From Physcocola sp002396385 (lineage in GTDB: Bacteria > Bacteroidota > Bacteroidia > Bacteroidales > Paludibacteraceae): a stretch of DNA of 64,000 bases. This document shows, in pieces, positions 26,461 to 36,015 of the stretch; the first letter of the stretch is position 1, and each line of letters opens with the position of its first letter. The notes below the pieces were generated by a model. It was not told the origin of the DNA and ran no database searches. It saw nothing but the letters and a program-made list of their open reading frames with translations. The translations under genes were made by a program, and so were the position numbers. The stretch is taken from NCBI GenBank assembly GCA_946535435.1, contig CAMNDM010000006.1:65561-129560 (forward strand). Reading direction: 5' to 3'.

Positions 26461-26493
26461 AAGCCCGTTGGATTTCCAACGGGCTTCTTTTTT
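26461..26493 (+). terminator. Terminator of the susCD operon
   Basis: An 11-bp perfect stem (26461-26471 with 26476-26486), a 4-base loop and a T-rich tail, 23 bases after the stop at 26437. Confidence 0.92.
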
Positions 26494-26584
26494 GTTTCCA
26501 TTAATTTTTTTTATTGGTTATTCTTTGGTAATTTAGCAACTCAAATTAAAGGCTTTGCCAATTTATTAATTAAATATATACTGT

Positions 26585-28219
26585 ATGAAGAAACATTTAC
26601 TTTCTTTTGCTCTTTTGGCAGGTTTGGTAGCTACAGCCTCTGCCGATGAGTTTTATGTGATCAAGGACGGTAAGTTCGTTGACGGCGTTGAAGTCCTTGA
26701 ATACGATGACCCTGCCGATGGTCCTAAAGTGGAAGAGACTACCGCACCTGACGCTTCTGCTGCTGTGTCTGTAACACACCAGAAGTATTGTACTGAAGCT
26801 CGTTTCTATGTTGCCAATGGTATTGATTTGACTCGTACTTGGGAAGTTGAGATTGAATACTACTATGAGGCTGTTGACTCAATTCTACATTCTGGCGGCA
26901 ATAAGTGGGAGGTTATCAATATTGGTCTGCATACCGATACGACTATTGTAAAGTATAACCCTAAGTCTAAGAAAGATACCGTCATCGGTCAATACACCCT
27001 TTCTGGTGTTGTCTCTGATAACACATTCAACGTGAAGAACAAGACTAAGGCCAACACTTGGAATGTAGAGAAACAGTTCGTTTACACTCCAAACAACATT
27101 AATACCGTTAAGGAAATTGTGTTTGGCTGGCAGCGTCAGTTGGGGAAGACTGATGAAGAGGAAATCCTTAACGCCAAGCCAGTTTACATTAAGAATTTGA
27201 AATTTGTGGGTGAAGGTAACAAACCTTTCTTCTATGAAGACTTTGATTCTTATGGCTTTGGTCCTCACTATGGTATTGGAACTGATGGTGTTAACTATTA
27301 TGTGATTACCGACGAAGGTGTAACTGAATATAGCGGTTCAACTGTAAATGCTGAGGCTAGTGGTCTTACTGAAAATCCGTTCAAATGCCAGTTGAAATGG
27401 TATACAGTTCAGGATATGGGTGTTAAATACTCTCAGAAGCAGACTTCCCTTTCTTTGACTCGTTTGTTCGAGGATAAGGGATCTGATGGCTCTGGCTATT
27501 ACGATACAGAACTTCTTCACGCTCTGTGTCTTAATCGTCCTACAAATACGGGAACCCGTTCTGCTGCCGGTCTGAACGGACGAGCATTCGTTTTGATTCC
27601 TACTTGTGGTTTGGAAGGTACTACTAATATTACAGTAGACTTCCTTTCAAAATGGAAATCATCTGAGAAAACTGAAGTTTTCGCAGAGTCTGCCGATAGC
27701 TTGGTTCTGCCTATCAAGTACGCTTATGTTGACGATGCTATTGAAGCTTCTACATGCGACTTGACCCTTGTTACTGAAGAGCCTTTGTCTTCTGTTTGGG
27801 CTGCTTATTCTGCTAAGATTCCTTATACTTCATCGAAGAAGTATCTGGCTTTGGTATTCGATAAGGCTGAGTTCTTGTCTTATGTTGTAGACAACCTCCG
27901 TTTGACTTCAGACGCTGTTTCTGCTCCACAGATTACCGAAGAGGTGGTTTATCCTAACCAGTTCGAGTGCTATACTGCATCTGTTGATAATGTAGAGGCT
28001 GATGTTGAAGAGGCTGTTGTTTATCCAAACCCTGCAACTGACGTTATCTCTGTTGGCAACGAAGGTGTAGAAAGTGTTGAAGTGTTGAACACTCTTGGCG
28101 CTGTAGTCGCTTCAGCTGCTGGCAACCAGGTTAATGTTGCAAATTTGGCTTCTGGTCTTTACATCGTGAAGGGTAACACTGCTAACGGTGTTGTAACTGC
28201 TAAGATTGTTAAGAAGTAA
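26585..28219 (+). CDS. Secreted protein with T9SS type A sorting domain
   Basis: 544 residues. A signal peptide (1-20, ending ATASA) and a C-terminal sorting domain from about residue 470, with the typical VVYPNPATDVISV, VEVLNTLGAVV and LASGLYIVKGNTANGVVTAKIVKK blocks, mark it as cargo of the type IX secretion system. It is probably released or anchored at the surface after the tail is cut. The 450 residues between show no catalytic motif that I know, and the beta-rich sequence with two half-related parts may be a binding module. Terminators on both sides make it a separate unit, although it follows the SusCD operon. Confidence 0.88.
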   Translation: MKKHLLSFALLAGLVATASADEFYVIKDGKFVDGVEVLEYDDPADGPKVEETTAPDASAAVSVTHQKYCTEARFYVANGIDLTRTWEVEIEYYYEAVDSILHSGGNKWEVINIGLHTDTTIVKYNPKSKKDTVIGQYTLSGVVSDNTFNVKNKTKANTWNVEKQFVYTPNNINTVKEIVFGWQRQLGKTDEEEILNAKPVYIKNLKFVGEGNKPFFYEDFDSYGFGPHYGIGTDGVNYYVITDEGVTEYSGSTVNAEASGLTENPFKCQLKWYTVQDMGVKYSQKQTSLSLTRLFEDKGSDGSGYYDTELLHALCLNRPTNTGTRSAAGLNGRAFVLIPTCGLEGTTNITVDFLSKWKSSEKTEVFAESADSLVLPIKYAYVDDAIEASTCDLTLVTEEPLSSVWAAYSAKIPYTSSKKYLALVFDKAEFLSYVVDNLRLTSDAVSAPQITEEVVYPNQFECYTASVDNVEADVEEAVVYPNPATDVISVGNEGVESVEVLNTLGAVVASAAGNQVNVANLASGLYIVKGNTANGVVTAKIVKK

Positions 28220-28242
28220 TTCTTAATCTAAATAGCATAAAG

Positions 28243-28270
28243 AAAAGGCATGCGAAAGCATGCCTTTTTT
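28243..28270 (+). terminator. Terminator of the T9SS cargo gene
   Basis: An 11-bp perfect stem (28243-28253 with 28258-28268), a GAAA tetraloop and a T run. Confidence 0.92.
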
Positions 28271-28277
28271 GTGCTCT

Positions 28278-28325
28278 ACAAAAACCAACAGAAGGCGGGT
28301 AACTGGTTGCCCGCCTTTTGTTGGT
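28278..28325 (-). terminator. Terminator of uvrA
   Basis: A 16-bp stem with one G-U pair (28284-28299 with 28310-28325) and a 10-base loop, followed on the minus strand by TTTTTG. It begins directly at the uvrA stop codon. Confidence 0.88.
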
Positions 28326-31136
28326 TTATAACTTACCTTTTAAGTATTTTGCAGTGTATGATTCGCTGTTCTTTACCAGTTGCTCGGGTGTGCCGGCAAA
28401 GACTAGGTTACCGCCCTTCTCGCCGCCTTCCGGACCGATGTCTATGATATAGTCAGCGCATTTAATGACGTCTAGATTGTGCTCGATGATGATGACGGTG
28501 TGTCCTGCCCCTATAAGGGCGTCGAATGCCTTCATCAGTGTCTTTATGTCGTGGATGTGCAACCCTGTGGTTGGCTCGTCGAAAATGAATATGGTAGGGG
28601 TCGGTTTCTCTTCTGCTAAGATAGATGCTAGCTTCACGCGCTGGCTTTCTCCGCCTGAGAGCGTGCTCGATGGCTGCCCCATCTTTACATAACCTAATCC
28701 CACGTCTTGCAATGGTTTCAGACGTGCCACAATCTTTCTCTCGACACTCCCTTTTCCTTCGCTGAAGAATTCTATGGCCTGGTTGATGGTCATGTCGAGA
28801 ATGTCGTAGATGTTCTTGTCGCGGTATTTGACTTCCAAAATGTCTTGGCGGAAACGCATACCGTGGCAGGCATCGCATTGCAGCACTAAATCGGCCATAA
28901 ACTGCATCTTTATGGTAATGGTTCCTTCGCCTTGGCATTCTTCGCAACGACCTCCCTCTACGTTAAAGGAGAAATAGGCGGGGGTGTAGCCCATTTGTTT
29001 TGCATAGGGTTGTTCGGCATACAGTTTACGTATTTCGTCGTAGGCTTTCAGGTAGGTGGCCGGATTGGCACGTGCCGATTTCCCTATGGGGTTCTGGTCG
29101 ACAAACTCGATGTTGCTGACCAGTTTCAAACTGCCGGAAAGCCCACTGTGGCTGCCGATGTGTGCCTCGGTGTTCCCTCCCAGTTCCCGCTTCATGGCGT
29201 TGTAGAATACATCGCAGACCAATGAAGACTTACCTGAACCGCTGACACCTGTAACGGCTGTAATGACGTTTAAAGGAAATTTAACGTCAATGTTCTTCAG
29301 ATTGTTTTCCGAAGCTCCCTTTATTTCTATGAAATTGTTCCACGGGCGGCGCAGTTTCGGAACTTCAATTTTCTCCTTCCCCAATAGGTATTTGAAAGTG
29401 AAACTTTGTTCTGTTTTTTCGGGGTGCTTTTGCCCGTCTTCCAATGTGCCTTGATAGGTGACGTAACCGCCGTTACGTCCTGCAACCGGGCCTATATCGA
29501 TGATGTAGTCGGCCGCCCGCATAATTTCCTCGTCGTGCTCCACTATAACCACAGTGTTCCCAAGCGACTGCAGTTGGCGCAGCACCTTTATCAGTTGTGC
29601 GGTGTCGCGCGGATGCAGCCCTATGCTGGGCTCGTCGAGTATATACAGTGAACCTACCAAGCTGCTGCCAAGCGATGTGGCCAGGTTGATGCGCTGGCTT
29701 TCGCCACCAGAAAGGGTGCTCGACAAACGGTTCAGGGTAAGATAGCTGAGCCCTACGTCGCAGAGGAATTGTATACGTTTGGTTATTTCGGTCATCAATC
29801 GTTTGGCAATCTCTGTTTCGCTTTCACTCAACTCCAGGTTTTGGAAGAAGGTCTGTAACTTGCTGATAGGTAGAACTACAAGTTCGCTGATGCTTTTCCC
29901 CCCAACTTTGACGTAGCTGGCCTCTTTTTTCAACCGGGTGCCTTTGCACGACGGACATACGGTTTTCCCACGGAAACGGGCAAGCATGACACGGTACTGG
30001 ATTTTGTACTGGTTTTCCTTGACGAACTTAAAGAAGTCGTTTATACCATGGAAGTACTTTGTCCCGTTCCATAACATGTCCAATTCTTCCGGGGTTAGCT
30101 CGTTATAGGGTTTGTGTATAGGAAATTTACAGTGTTGCGCGTTTGCGACAATCTCGTCAAGCCATTCCGACATTTTCTCGCCACGCCAGCAGATTACGGC
30201 ACCTTCGAAAACGGAAAGCGATTTGTTGGGAACTACAAGGTCTTCATCTATACCGATAACTTTTCCGAACCCTTCGCATTCAGGGCAGGCTCCAAACGGA
30301 CTGTTGAAACTGAACATCAGCTCGTTCGGCTCGTTAAACTCTATTCCGTCGGCTTCGAACTTGCTGCTGAAATCAGCTTGCTTTGTGGTGCCGTCTGTTT
30401 CAAATATCTTGATGGTGCAACTGCAGCCGTCGCCCTCCCAAAAGGCAGTTTGCACTGAGTCTGCAAGACGGCTTTTGGTCTCGTCGGTGTCGCTTACGGC
30501 AAAGCGGTCTACCACCAGGTTGAGGGTGCTTAACGCATTGTCGCCTAAGTTCGCATTGGAGAGTTCGCTGATTTTGTAGAGCGTATTGTTTATCTCAACG
30601 CGGCTGAAACCCTGTTTCGAAAGAATGTTGAGCTCTTCTTCCAACGAACGTCCCATTGGAATGGTTATCTTGCTCAGTACAATCCCTTTGGTGCCTGCCG
30701 GGAAAGACAGTATATAGTCAACAACATCGCTCACACTGTGTTTCTTGACCTCACATCCCGAAATAGGGGAGTAGGTTTTTCCTATTCTTGCAAATAGCAG
30801 CTTCAGGTAGTCGTATATCTCGGTCGAAGTGCCGACAGTAGAGCGGCTGTTGCGGGTGCTGACTTTCTGCTCGATTGCGATAGCGGGCGGTATGCCCTTG
30901 ATAAAGTCGCATTCAGGCTTGCTTAGTCGTCCTAAAAATTGGCGGGCATAAGAAGACAAACTCTCCACGTAGCGCCGTTGCCCTTCCGCATATAGAGTGT
31001 CGAAAGCCAGAGATGATTTTCCGGAACCAGACAGACCTGTAATGACGGTTATCTTGTTCCTTGGTATTCTAACGTCAATGTTTTTCAGATTGTTGGCTCT
31101 TGCACCTTTTATGATTATTTCTCCTTTGTCTGCCAT
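28326..31136 (-). CDS. uvrA: Excinuclease ABC subunit A
   Basis: 936 residues, normal for UvrA, the damage-sensing ATPase of nucleotide excision repair. Two ABC ATPase halves are present, with Walker A GLSGSGKSSLAFDTLYAEGQ and GVSGSGKSSLVCDVFYNA, and two LSGGESQR signatures. Zinc-binding pairs CPECEG, CPSCKG, CEECQG and CDACHG are intact. It begins 3 bases after the histidine phosphatase gene, so the two are co-transcribed. No SOS-like box can be judged, since the promoter lies ahead of the phosphatase gene. Confidence 0.98.
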   Translation of the reverse strand: MADKGEIIIKGARANNLKNIDVRIPRNKITVITGLSGSGKSSLAFDTLYAEGQRRYVESLSSYARQFLGRLSKPECDFIKGIPPAIAIEQKVSTRNSRSTVGTSTEIYDYLKLLFARIGKTYSPISGCEVKKHSVSDVVDYILSFPAGTKGIVLSKITIPMGRSLEEELNILSKQGFSRVEINNTLYKISELSNANLGDNALSTLNLVVDRFAVSDTDETKSRLADSVQTAFWEGDGCSCTIKIFETDGTTKQADFSSKFEADGIEFNEPNELMFSFNSPFGACPECEGFGKVIGIDEDLVVPNKSLSVFEGAVICWRGEKMSEWLDEIVANAQHCKFPIHKPYNELTPEELDMLWNGTKYFHGINDFFKFVKENQYKIQYRVMLARFRGKTVCPSCKGTRLKKEASYVKVGGKSISELVVLPISKLQTFFQNLELSESETEIAKRLMTEITKRIQFLCDVGLSYLTLNRLSSTLSGGESQRINLATSLGSSLVGSLYILDEPSIGLHPRDTAQLIKVLRQLQSLGNTVVIVEHDEEIMRAADYIIDIGPVAGRNGGYVTYQGTLEDGQKHPEKTEQSFTFKYLLGKEKIEVPKLRRPWNNFIEIKGASENNLKNIDVKFPLNVITAVTGVSGSGKSSLVCDVFYNAMKRELGGNTEAHIGSHSGLSGSLKLVSNIEFVDQNPIGKSARANPATYLKAYDEIRKLYAEQPYAKQMGYTPAYFSFNVEGGRCEECQGEGTITIKMQFMADLVLQCDACHGMRFRQDILEVKYRDKNIYDILDMTINQAIEFFSEGKGSVERKIVARLKPLQDVGLGYVKMGQPSSTLSGGESQRVKLASILAEEKPTPTIFIFDEPTTGLHIHDIKTLMKAFDALIGAGHTVIIIEHNLDVIKCADYIIDIGPEGGEKGGNLVFAGTPEQLVKNSESYTAKYLKGKL

Positions 31137-31139
31137 GCT

Positions 31140-31775
31140 CTATAATTGTGGGTCTGTTATATGTACGTAGTGTGTGATGTCGTTCCATTTAATGATGTGC
31201 CAAACCGCATCGGTCCATTCCACCTCGCAGTAACAGCACGATTTCGGGTGTGGATGGTTGCAGGCTATATCGGCAATTGGCTGGTAGCGGAAAAAGTTGT
31301 ACAGCAGTTTCAGCACAATTCCGTGTGTGACCACTAACACGGTTTGGTTCTTATGCCTTTCTGCCAGTTCCTGCATAGTTTTGCCTGCACGTTCGCGCAG
31401 TTGGAGGTATGTTTCACCCCCTGGCATTGGTACGTAGGCTTCCGGCTCTTTCCAAAAGTTGTGCGCCTGCTCGGGGTAGTTTTCGTTTACCTCGCTTAAC
31501 AGCATGCCACTCCAGCTGCCGATGGCAATCTCTCTTAAGGAATCGAGGCTGATAATGGAGGTGTTCCGGCCTTTACAGACGATTTCGGCTGTGTCAACGG
31601 CACGTTGTAGCGAACTGCAATAGACAGCGTCGAATTCGAGGCCCGAAAGCCGTTGGCAAAGGGCGTCGGCCTGCATCTTGCCTAATGCGGTAAGAGGAGA
31701 ATCGGCCTGTCCTTGCATCCTTTTTTCGACGTTCCATTCGGTCTGGCCGTGTCTGGTGATTATAAATCTGGTCAT
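31140..31775 (-). CDS. Histidine phosphatase family protein
   Basis: 211 residues. The phosphohistidine motif RHG is at 8-10 (His9) with the following QTEWN. The second catalytic part VVTHGIVLKLL lies near residue 140. These are signs of the cofactor-independent phosphoglycerate mutase-like phosphatase branch (CobC, GpmB or PhoE type). The substrate cannot be told from the sequence. It is directly upstream of uvrA in the same transcript. A -7 box ends only 7 bases before its ATG. Confidence 0.92.
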   Translation of the reverse strand: MTRFIITRHGQTEWNVEKRMQGQADSPLTALGKMQADALCQRLSGLEFDAVYCSSLQRAVDTAEIVCKGRNTSIISLDSLREIAIGSWSGMLLSEVNENYPEQAHNFWKEPEAYVPMPGGETYLQLRERAGKTMQELAERHKNQTVLVVTHGIVLKLLYNFFRYQPIADIACNHPHPKSCCYCEVEWTDAVWHIIKWNDITHYVHITDPQL

Positions 31776-31782
31776 TGTAGTG

Positions 31783-31790
31783 CAAATTTA
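31783..31790 (-). promoter_or_regulatory. -7 box 7 bases before the phosphatase start
   Basis: TAAATTTG on the minus strand is an exact TAnnTTTG match. With a start about 4 bases downstream of the box, the mRNA leader would be only a few bases long. Confidence 0.45.
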
Positions 31791-31804
31791 CACCTAATTA
31801 TGCC

Positions 31805-31843
31805 GAAAAAAAAGTGGCTGCAAATTGTTTTTGCAGCCACTTT
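31805..31843 (-). terminator. Terminator of glmM
   Basis: A 13-bp stem (31811-31823 with 31831-31843), followed on the minus strand by eight T. Confidence 0.92.
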
Positions 31844-31861
31844 GTAATTGAGGATATTCTT

Positions 31862-33247
31862 TTATATTAACGATTTTATATCGGCAATAATGGTTTGGGC
31901 CAGTTCGTCTGCTTCTTTGGCGGTTGCTGCCTCGGAATAGATACGGATGATTGGCTCGGTATTCGATTTGCGCAAATGAACCCATTTGGTAGGGAAGTCA
32001 ATCTTTACCCCGTCAATGTCGGTTACGTCTTCATTCGAATACTTAGCCTTCATCTTTTGTAAAATAAGGTCTACGTCAATTTCAGGAGTGAGTTGGATTT
32101 TATTCTTTGAAATCTCGTAGGCAGGATATTCTTTCTTTATTTCAGACACTTTTTTGCCTTTTTTCGCCATCATGGTCAGGAATAGGGCTATACCAACTAA
32201 CGCATCGCGTCCGTAGTGGCTCTCTGGGTAGATGACTCCGCCGTTTCCTTCACCTCCAATTACAGCCTTTACTTCTTTCATTTTGGTGACAACGTTAACC
32301 TCTCCAACAGCAGCGGCTGTATAGGTGCCTCCGTGCGAGCGGGTAACGTCGCGCAGGGCGCGTGTAGAACTCAGGTTCGATACCGTGTTGCCTTTGGTGT
32401 GGCTTAGAATGTAGTCGGCTACCGATACCAGTGTGTATTCTTCTCCGAACATGTCTCCGTTTTCACAGATGATGGCCAAACGGTCTACGTCAGGGTCTAC
32501 AACAAATCCGACGTCAGCCTTTCCGCCTTTCAACAGGTCTGATATTTGGGTCAGATTTTCAGGTATTGGTTCTGGTGTATGTGCAAAATGCCCTGTTGCC
32601 TCGCAGTTGAGTTCAACGATGTTGTTTACTCCTAACTTCTTGAGCAACTTTGGCAGTATAAGGCCGCCAACAGAGTTGACGCAGTCGATAGCGACGGTGA
32701 AATTCGATTTCTTTATAGCTTCAACGTCAACTAGTTTCAATTTAAGCACATCGTCGATGTGGACGTCGTTGTAGGTGTCTTTGTAGACTACTTCTCCCAT
32801 ATTGTCGATGTCGGCATAGTTGAAGTTCTCGTCTGCGGCCATTTTCAGCACCAGGTTACCGTCTTCTTTGTTTAAGAACTCTCCGTTGCTGTTCAGTAAT
32901 TTGAGCGCGTTCCATTGTTTCGGATTGTGGCTTGCGGTGATGATGATACCGCCATCTGCCTGCTCTTTCTGTACTGCAATTTCAGTAGTAGGTGTAGTTG
33001 CAAGGCCGATGTTGACAACGTCCATACCCATGCCGCTGAGGGTTGCGGTGACTATTTTGTCGACCATTGGTCCGGAAAGACGCGCGTCGCGGCCCACTAC
33101 AATTTTACACTTGTTTTTCTTGCTGTTGTTCTTTACCCACATCGCATATGCAGATGTGAACTTGACAATGTCGAGCGGCGTAAGATTGTCGTCAACCTTT
33201 CCACCGATAGTTCCCCTGATGCCGGAGATAGATTTGATTAATGTCAT
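31862..33247 (-). CDS. glmM: Phosphoglucosamine mutase
   Basis: 461 residues of the alpha-D-phosphohexomutase superfamily. The phosphoserine loop TASHNP is at 104-109 (Ser106), the metal loop is DPDVDRLAII, and the sugar loop is GGEGNGGVIYP. The GEGNGG form and the early SGIRGTIGG favour GlmM (glucosamine-6-phosphate to glucosamine-1-phosphate for peptidoglycan) over phosphomannomutase, but sequence alone leaves some doubt. It is divergent from tamL, has its own -7 box and ends at a terminator. Confidence 0.88.
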   Translation of the reverse strand: MTLIKSISGIRGTIGGKVDDNLTPLDIVKFTSAYAMWVKNNSKKNKCKIVVGRDARLSGPMVDKIVTATLSGMGMDVVNIGLATTPTTEIAVQKEQADGGIIITASHNPKQWNALKLLNSNGEFLNKEDGNLVLKMAADENFNYADIDNMGEVVYKDTYNDVHIDDVLKLKLVDVEAIKKSNFTVAIDCVNSVGGLILPKLLKKLGVNNIVELNCEATGHFAHTPEPIPENLTQISDLLKGGKADVGFVVDPDVDRLAIICENGDMFGEEYTLVSVADYILSHTKGNTVSNLSSTRALRDVTRSHGGTYTAAAVGEVNVVTKMKEVKAVIGGEGNGGVIYPESHYGRDALVGIALFLTMMAKKGKKVSEIKKEYPAYEISKNKIQLTPEIDVDLILQKMKAKYSNEDVTDIDGVKIDFPTKWVHLRKSNTEPIIRIYSEAATAKEADELAQTIIADIKSLI

Positions 33248-33283
33248 TATGAAAAGTGTTATGATTTTTCGAAATTACCAGGG

Positions 33284-33291
33284 CAAATATA
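33284..33291 (-). promoter_or_regulatory. -7 promoter box for glmM
   Basis: TATATTTG on the minus strand is an exact TAnnTTTG match 36 bases before the ATG. Confidence 0.55.
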
Positions 33292-33408
33292 GAAAAAGCG
33301 GCCGATAAATGGAAATTATTGTCTTTTACTAATACGCTAATCTGTTAATGTTTCGTTATATGTTTATTTATGTGGGGGCGAAAAACTCGATTAATGGGCT
33401 AAATGTGC

Positions 33409-33416
33409 TAATTTTG
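33409..33416 (+). promoter_or_regulatory. -7 promoter box for tamL
   Basis: TAATTTTG is an exact TAnnTTTG match 28 bases before the ATG at 33445. Confidence 0.55.
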
Positions 33417-33444
33417 CAAAAAATATGCCCTTTAGGAATTTTTC

Positions 33445-35787
33445 ATGAACCGGAATTATTCGAACATACTTGTTAGACTGTTTGTCTTTATTGGGTTGGC
33501 TGTGTTGTTGGCGGCGTGTTCCGTTACCAAATACGTGCCAGAAGGACAGTACTTGCTCGACCAAGTCGATATCCGAACGAATGCTCCGGGTATGAAGTCG
33601 ACCGAACTGGAGTCTTATCTTACACAACGGCCTAATTTCCGCGCATTCGGTATGGCCCGCCTCCGCTTGGGTACTTACAGCCTGTCGGGCCGCGACACAT
33701 CGAAAAGAAGGAACCGGTGGCTGCGCCGGATGGGAGAGCCGCCTGTTTTGTACGATGAATACCAAACATTAAGGTCTGACAAAAAATTGGAGCAGTACTT
33801 CAAGACCAAAGGTTATTTGAATGCCGAAGTATACGATTCTGTTGTTTACGATGGAAAAAAGGTAAAGGTGATATATGTTGTTGAAGAGAATATACCTTAC
33901 AGAATCCGTAACATCTCGTACGATTACCACAACGATACCCTGTTGGGAAGCTTGATAAAAAGAAACCGTTTCTCCACCTCGAAATTAGAATCGGGAAACC
34001 TGTTCGATACTGATGTCTTGAACTCCGAACGTGACCGTATCGCAAACATTGCGCGTAGGAATGGATACTATTATTTTTCGAAAGACTATGTCTCGTATAT
34101 CGCTGACAGCTCGCTGCGTTCGCACCAGGTCGACCTGACTCTTTTGTTGAAGCCTTATGTGATTAAGGCTGATGACGAGAATGTGCAGGAAACGCAGCAT
34201 CCGAGGTATATGATTGGAAACGTCAATATCCTGACTCTGCCTATGTCGAACTCGTTGGCGAAACCGCTCGATACTTATCAGTCGGACAGCATAGGGACGA
34301 ATGAACGCCTTTATTATGAAAAACGGCCTCTGCTTCGCCCTAAAATGGTACGTAACAATCTTCGCGTCATTCCGGGTATGTGGTATAACAGTGGGTTCGT
34401 GAACCAGACCTATACGCGCTTCAGTGGCTTGGGAATCATCCGCTCTGCCGAAATCACTTTCCGTGACCTTAAAACGGAAGACCACCAGTTGGAGTGTAAT
34501 GTGCTGTTGGCTCCGAACAAGGCTCATTCGTTCTCGCTTGATTTAGAGGGTACTAATTCTTCTGGCGATTTGGGGGCTGCTATTACAGGCATGTTGCAAC
34601 ACAGAAACCTTTTTCACGGGTCGGAACTTTTGACTTTTAAAGCTAGGGGCGCTTGTGAAGAAGTGACGGGAAAGTCGAGAGACAAAAGTTTCGAGGAAAA
34701 GTTGATTTGGGAGTTTGACGCATCAACATCGTTGACCTTCCCGCAGTTTGTGTTCCCTTTCCTGTCGAATAATTTCCGACGTAGGGTTAACAACTCGCAA
34801 ACAGAATTCGCTCTGGCATATAACGACCAGAGAAGGTGGGAGTATGACCGACGGATTTTCACTGCTTCCGATAAATATGCATGGACGGCTCGCAGGTTCT
34901 ATACCTATTCGATTGATGCTCTGAACATCAATTATGTGGATGTACACGATGTGAGGGGCGATTTCCGAAGACGGTACAAAGATCCCAAATATTCTGTGCT
35001 TCTTGAAAGTTACAACGACCACTTGATTGTCTCGTCGGGCGCCTCTATGGTGTATGACAACCAAAGTAGTAAACTGCGTCTCGATAAGCGGATGTTCAAG
35101 GTTTCTGTCGAATTTGCTGGTAATGCTTTGTATGGATTGGGAAAAATGTTCGATTTTGAACAAGTGCTCGATACTACGACCCATAGCCAGCGTTATGCTA
35201 TTGCGGGTGTCCCTTTTGCCCAATACGTCAAAGGAGTGGGAGAATTCGCATTCAACAAATTCCTTGACGAGAAGAACAGGATTGTTTTCCATGGACGGCT
35301 TGGGGTGGAGGTACCATATGGAAATGCCTATACTGTCCCTTTTGAAAAACGTTTTTTCGGCGGGGGTGCCAATGGAGTTCGTGGCTGGTCGGTTAGAACT
35401 CTGGGACCAGGGTCTGCCCTGTTCGACAAGGAAGACTTCGTCAGCCAATCGGGTAATATAGAACTGACACTCAATACTGAATACCGGTCGAAACTGTTCT
35501 GGATTATGGAGGGCGCTGCCTTTCTTGATGCTGGTAATATCTGGAATATACGTGATTATGACTTTGCCCCAGGTGGAGTGTTTGATGTAAAGAATGTTTG
35601 GAAACAGATTGCATTGTCGTATGGATTGGGTGTCCGTTTCGATTTTAAGTATTTCCTTTGCCGGTTAGACATGGGTATGAAATGCTATGATCCCAAGGAG
35701 GAACCTGGACGTGAAAAGTGGCGTTTCTCCAATATAAAATGGAAAGATGATTTCGCTTTGCACTTCGCAATAGGCTATCCATTTTAA
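33445..35787 (+). CDS. tamL: BamA/TamA family outer-membrane lipoprotein (TamL type)
   Basis: 780 residues. It opens with a lipoprotein signal (LLAACS, Cys25), followed by VTKYVPEGQYLLDQVDI, the standard start of the Bacteroidota TamL proteins. POTRA-like repeats fill about residues 35-330, and an Omp85 beta barrel with FFGGGANGVRGWSVRTLGPGS closes the chain, ending HFAIGYPF. It should help insert or transport outer-membrane components. In many Bacteroidota TamL is followed by tamB. Here a tRNA follows instead, so tamB must be elsewhere or missing. Confidence 0.9.
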   Translation: MNRNYSNILVRLFVFIGLAVLLAACSVTKYVPEGQYLLDQVDIRTNAPGMKSTELESYLTQRPNFRAFGMARLRLGTYSLSGRDTSKRRNRWLRRMGEPPVLYDEYQTLRSDKKLEQYFKTKGYLNAEVYDSVVYDGKKVKVIYVVEENIPYRIRNISYDYHNDTLLGSLIKRNRFSTSKLESGNLFDTDVLNSERDRIANIARRNGYYYFSKDYVSYIADSSLRSHQVDLTLLLKPYVIKADDENVQETQHPRYMIGNVNILTLPMSNSLAKPLDTYQSDSIGTNERLYYEKRPLLRPKMVRNNLRVIPGMWYNSGFVNQTYTRFSGLGIIRSAEITFRDLKTEDHQLECNVLLAPNKAHSFSLDLEGTNSSGDLGAAITGMLQHRNLFHGSELLTFKARGACEEVTGKSRDKSFEEKLIWEFDASTSLTFPQFVFPFLSNNFRRRVNNSQTEFALAYNDQRRWEYDRRIFTASDKYAWTARRFYTYSIDALNINYVDVHDVRGDFRRRYKDPKYSVLLESYNDHLIVSSGASMVYDNQSSKLRLDKRMFKVSVEFAGNALYGLGKMFDFEQVLDTTTHSQRYAIAGVPFAQYVKGVGEFAFNKFLDEKNRIVFHGRLGVEVPYGNAYTVPFEKRFFGGGANGVRGWSVRTLGPGSALFDKEDFVSQSGNIELTLNTEYRSKLFWIMEGAAFLDAGNIWNIRDYDFAPGGVFDVKNVWKQIALSYGLGVRFDFKYFLCRLDMGMKCYDPKEEPGREKWRFSNIKWKDDFALHFAIGYPF

Positions 35788-35803
35788 AAACGGATATCGA
35801 AAT

Positions 35804-35834
35804 TTTGAACTTCTAAATAAATGTGCTATTTTTG
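35804..35834 (+). promoter_or_regulatory. Full promoter of tRNA-Arg
   Basis: TTTG (35804-35807), a 19-base spacer and TATTTTTG (35827-35834) match both boxes of the Bacteroidota consensus exactly, 21 bases before the tRNA. Confidence 0.7.
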
Positions 35835-35855
35835 CACTGCAAAACAAAAAGGTTC

Positions 35856-35929
35856 GGTTGAGTAGCTCAGCTGGATAGAGCAACAGCCTTCTAAGCTGTG
35901 GGTCAAGGGTTCGAATCCCTTCTCAATCA
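35856..35929 (+). tRNA. tRNA-Arg (anticodon TCT)
   Basis: A complete cloverleaf of 74 bases. The acceptor stem GGTTGAG/CTCAATC has 7 pairs (one G-U), the D arm is GCTC/GAGC, the anticodon stem ACAGC/GCTGT encloses loop CTTCTAA (anticodon TCT at 35890-35892), and the T arm is AAGGG/CCCTT with TTCGAAT. The discriminator is A, and CCA is not encoded. It reads AGA codons. Confidence 0.96.
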
Positions 35930-35940
35930 CTTAGGTTTTC

Positions 35941-35977
35941 AAATCCAAACGAGAAAAACTTGTTTGGATTTTTTTGT
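35941..35977 (+). terminator. Terminator of tRNA-Arg
   Basis: A 10-bp perfect stem AAATCCAAAC/GTTTGGATTT (35941-35950 with 35962-35971), followed by T-rich sequence. Confidence 0.88.
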
Positions 35978-36015
35978 TTTGAACAAACTTTCCTTTTCTA
36001 AAACAAAATCGAGTT

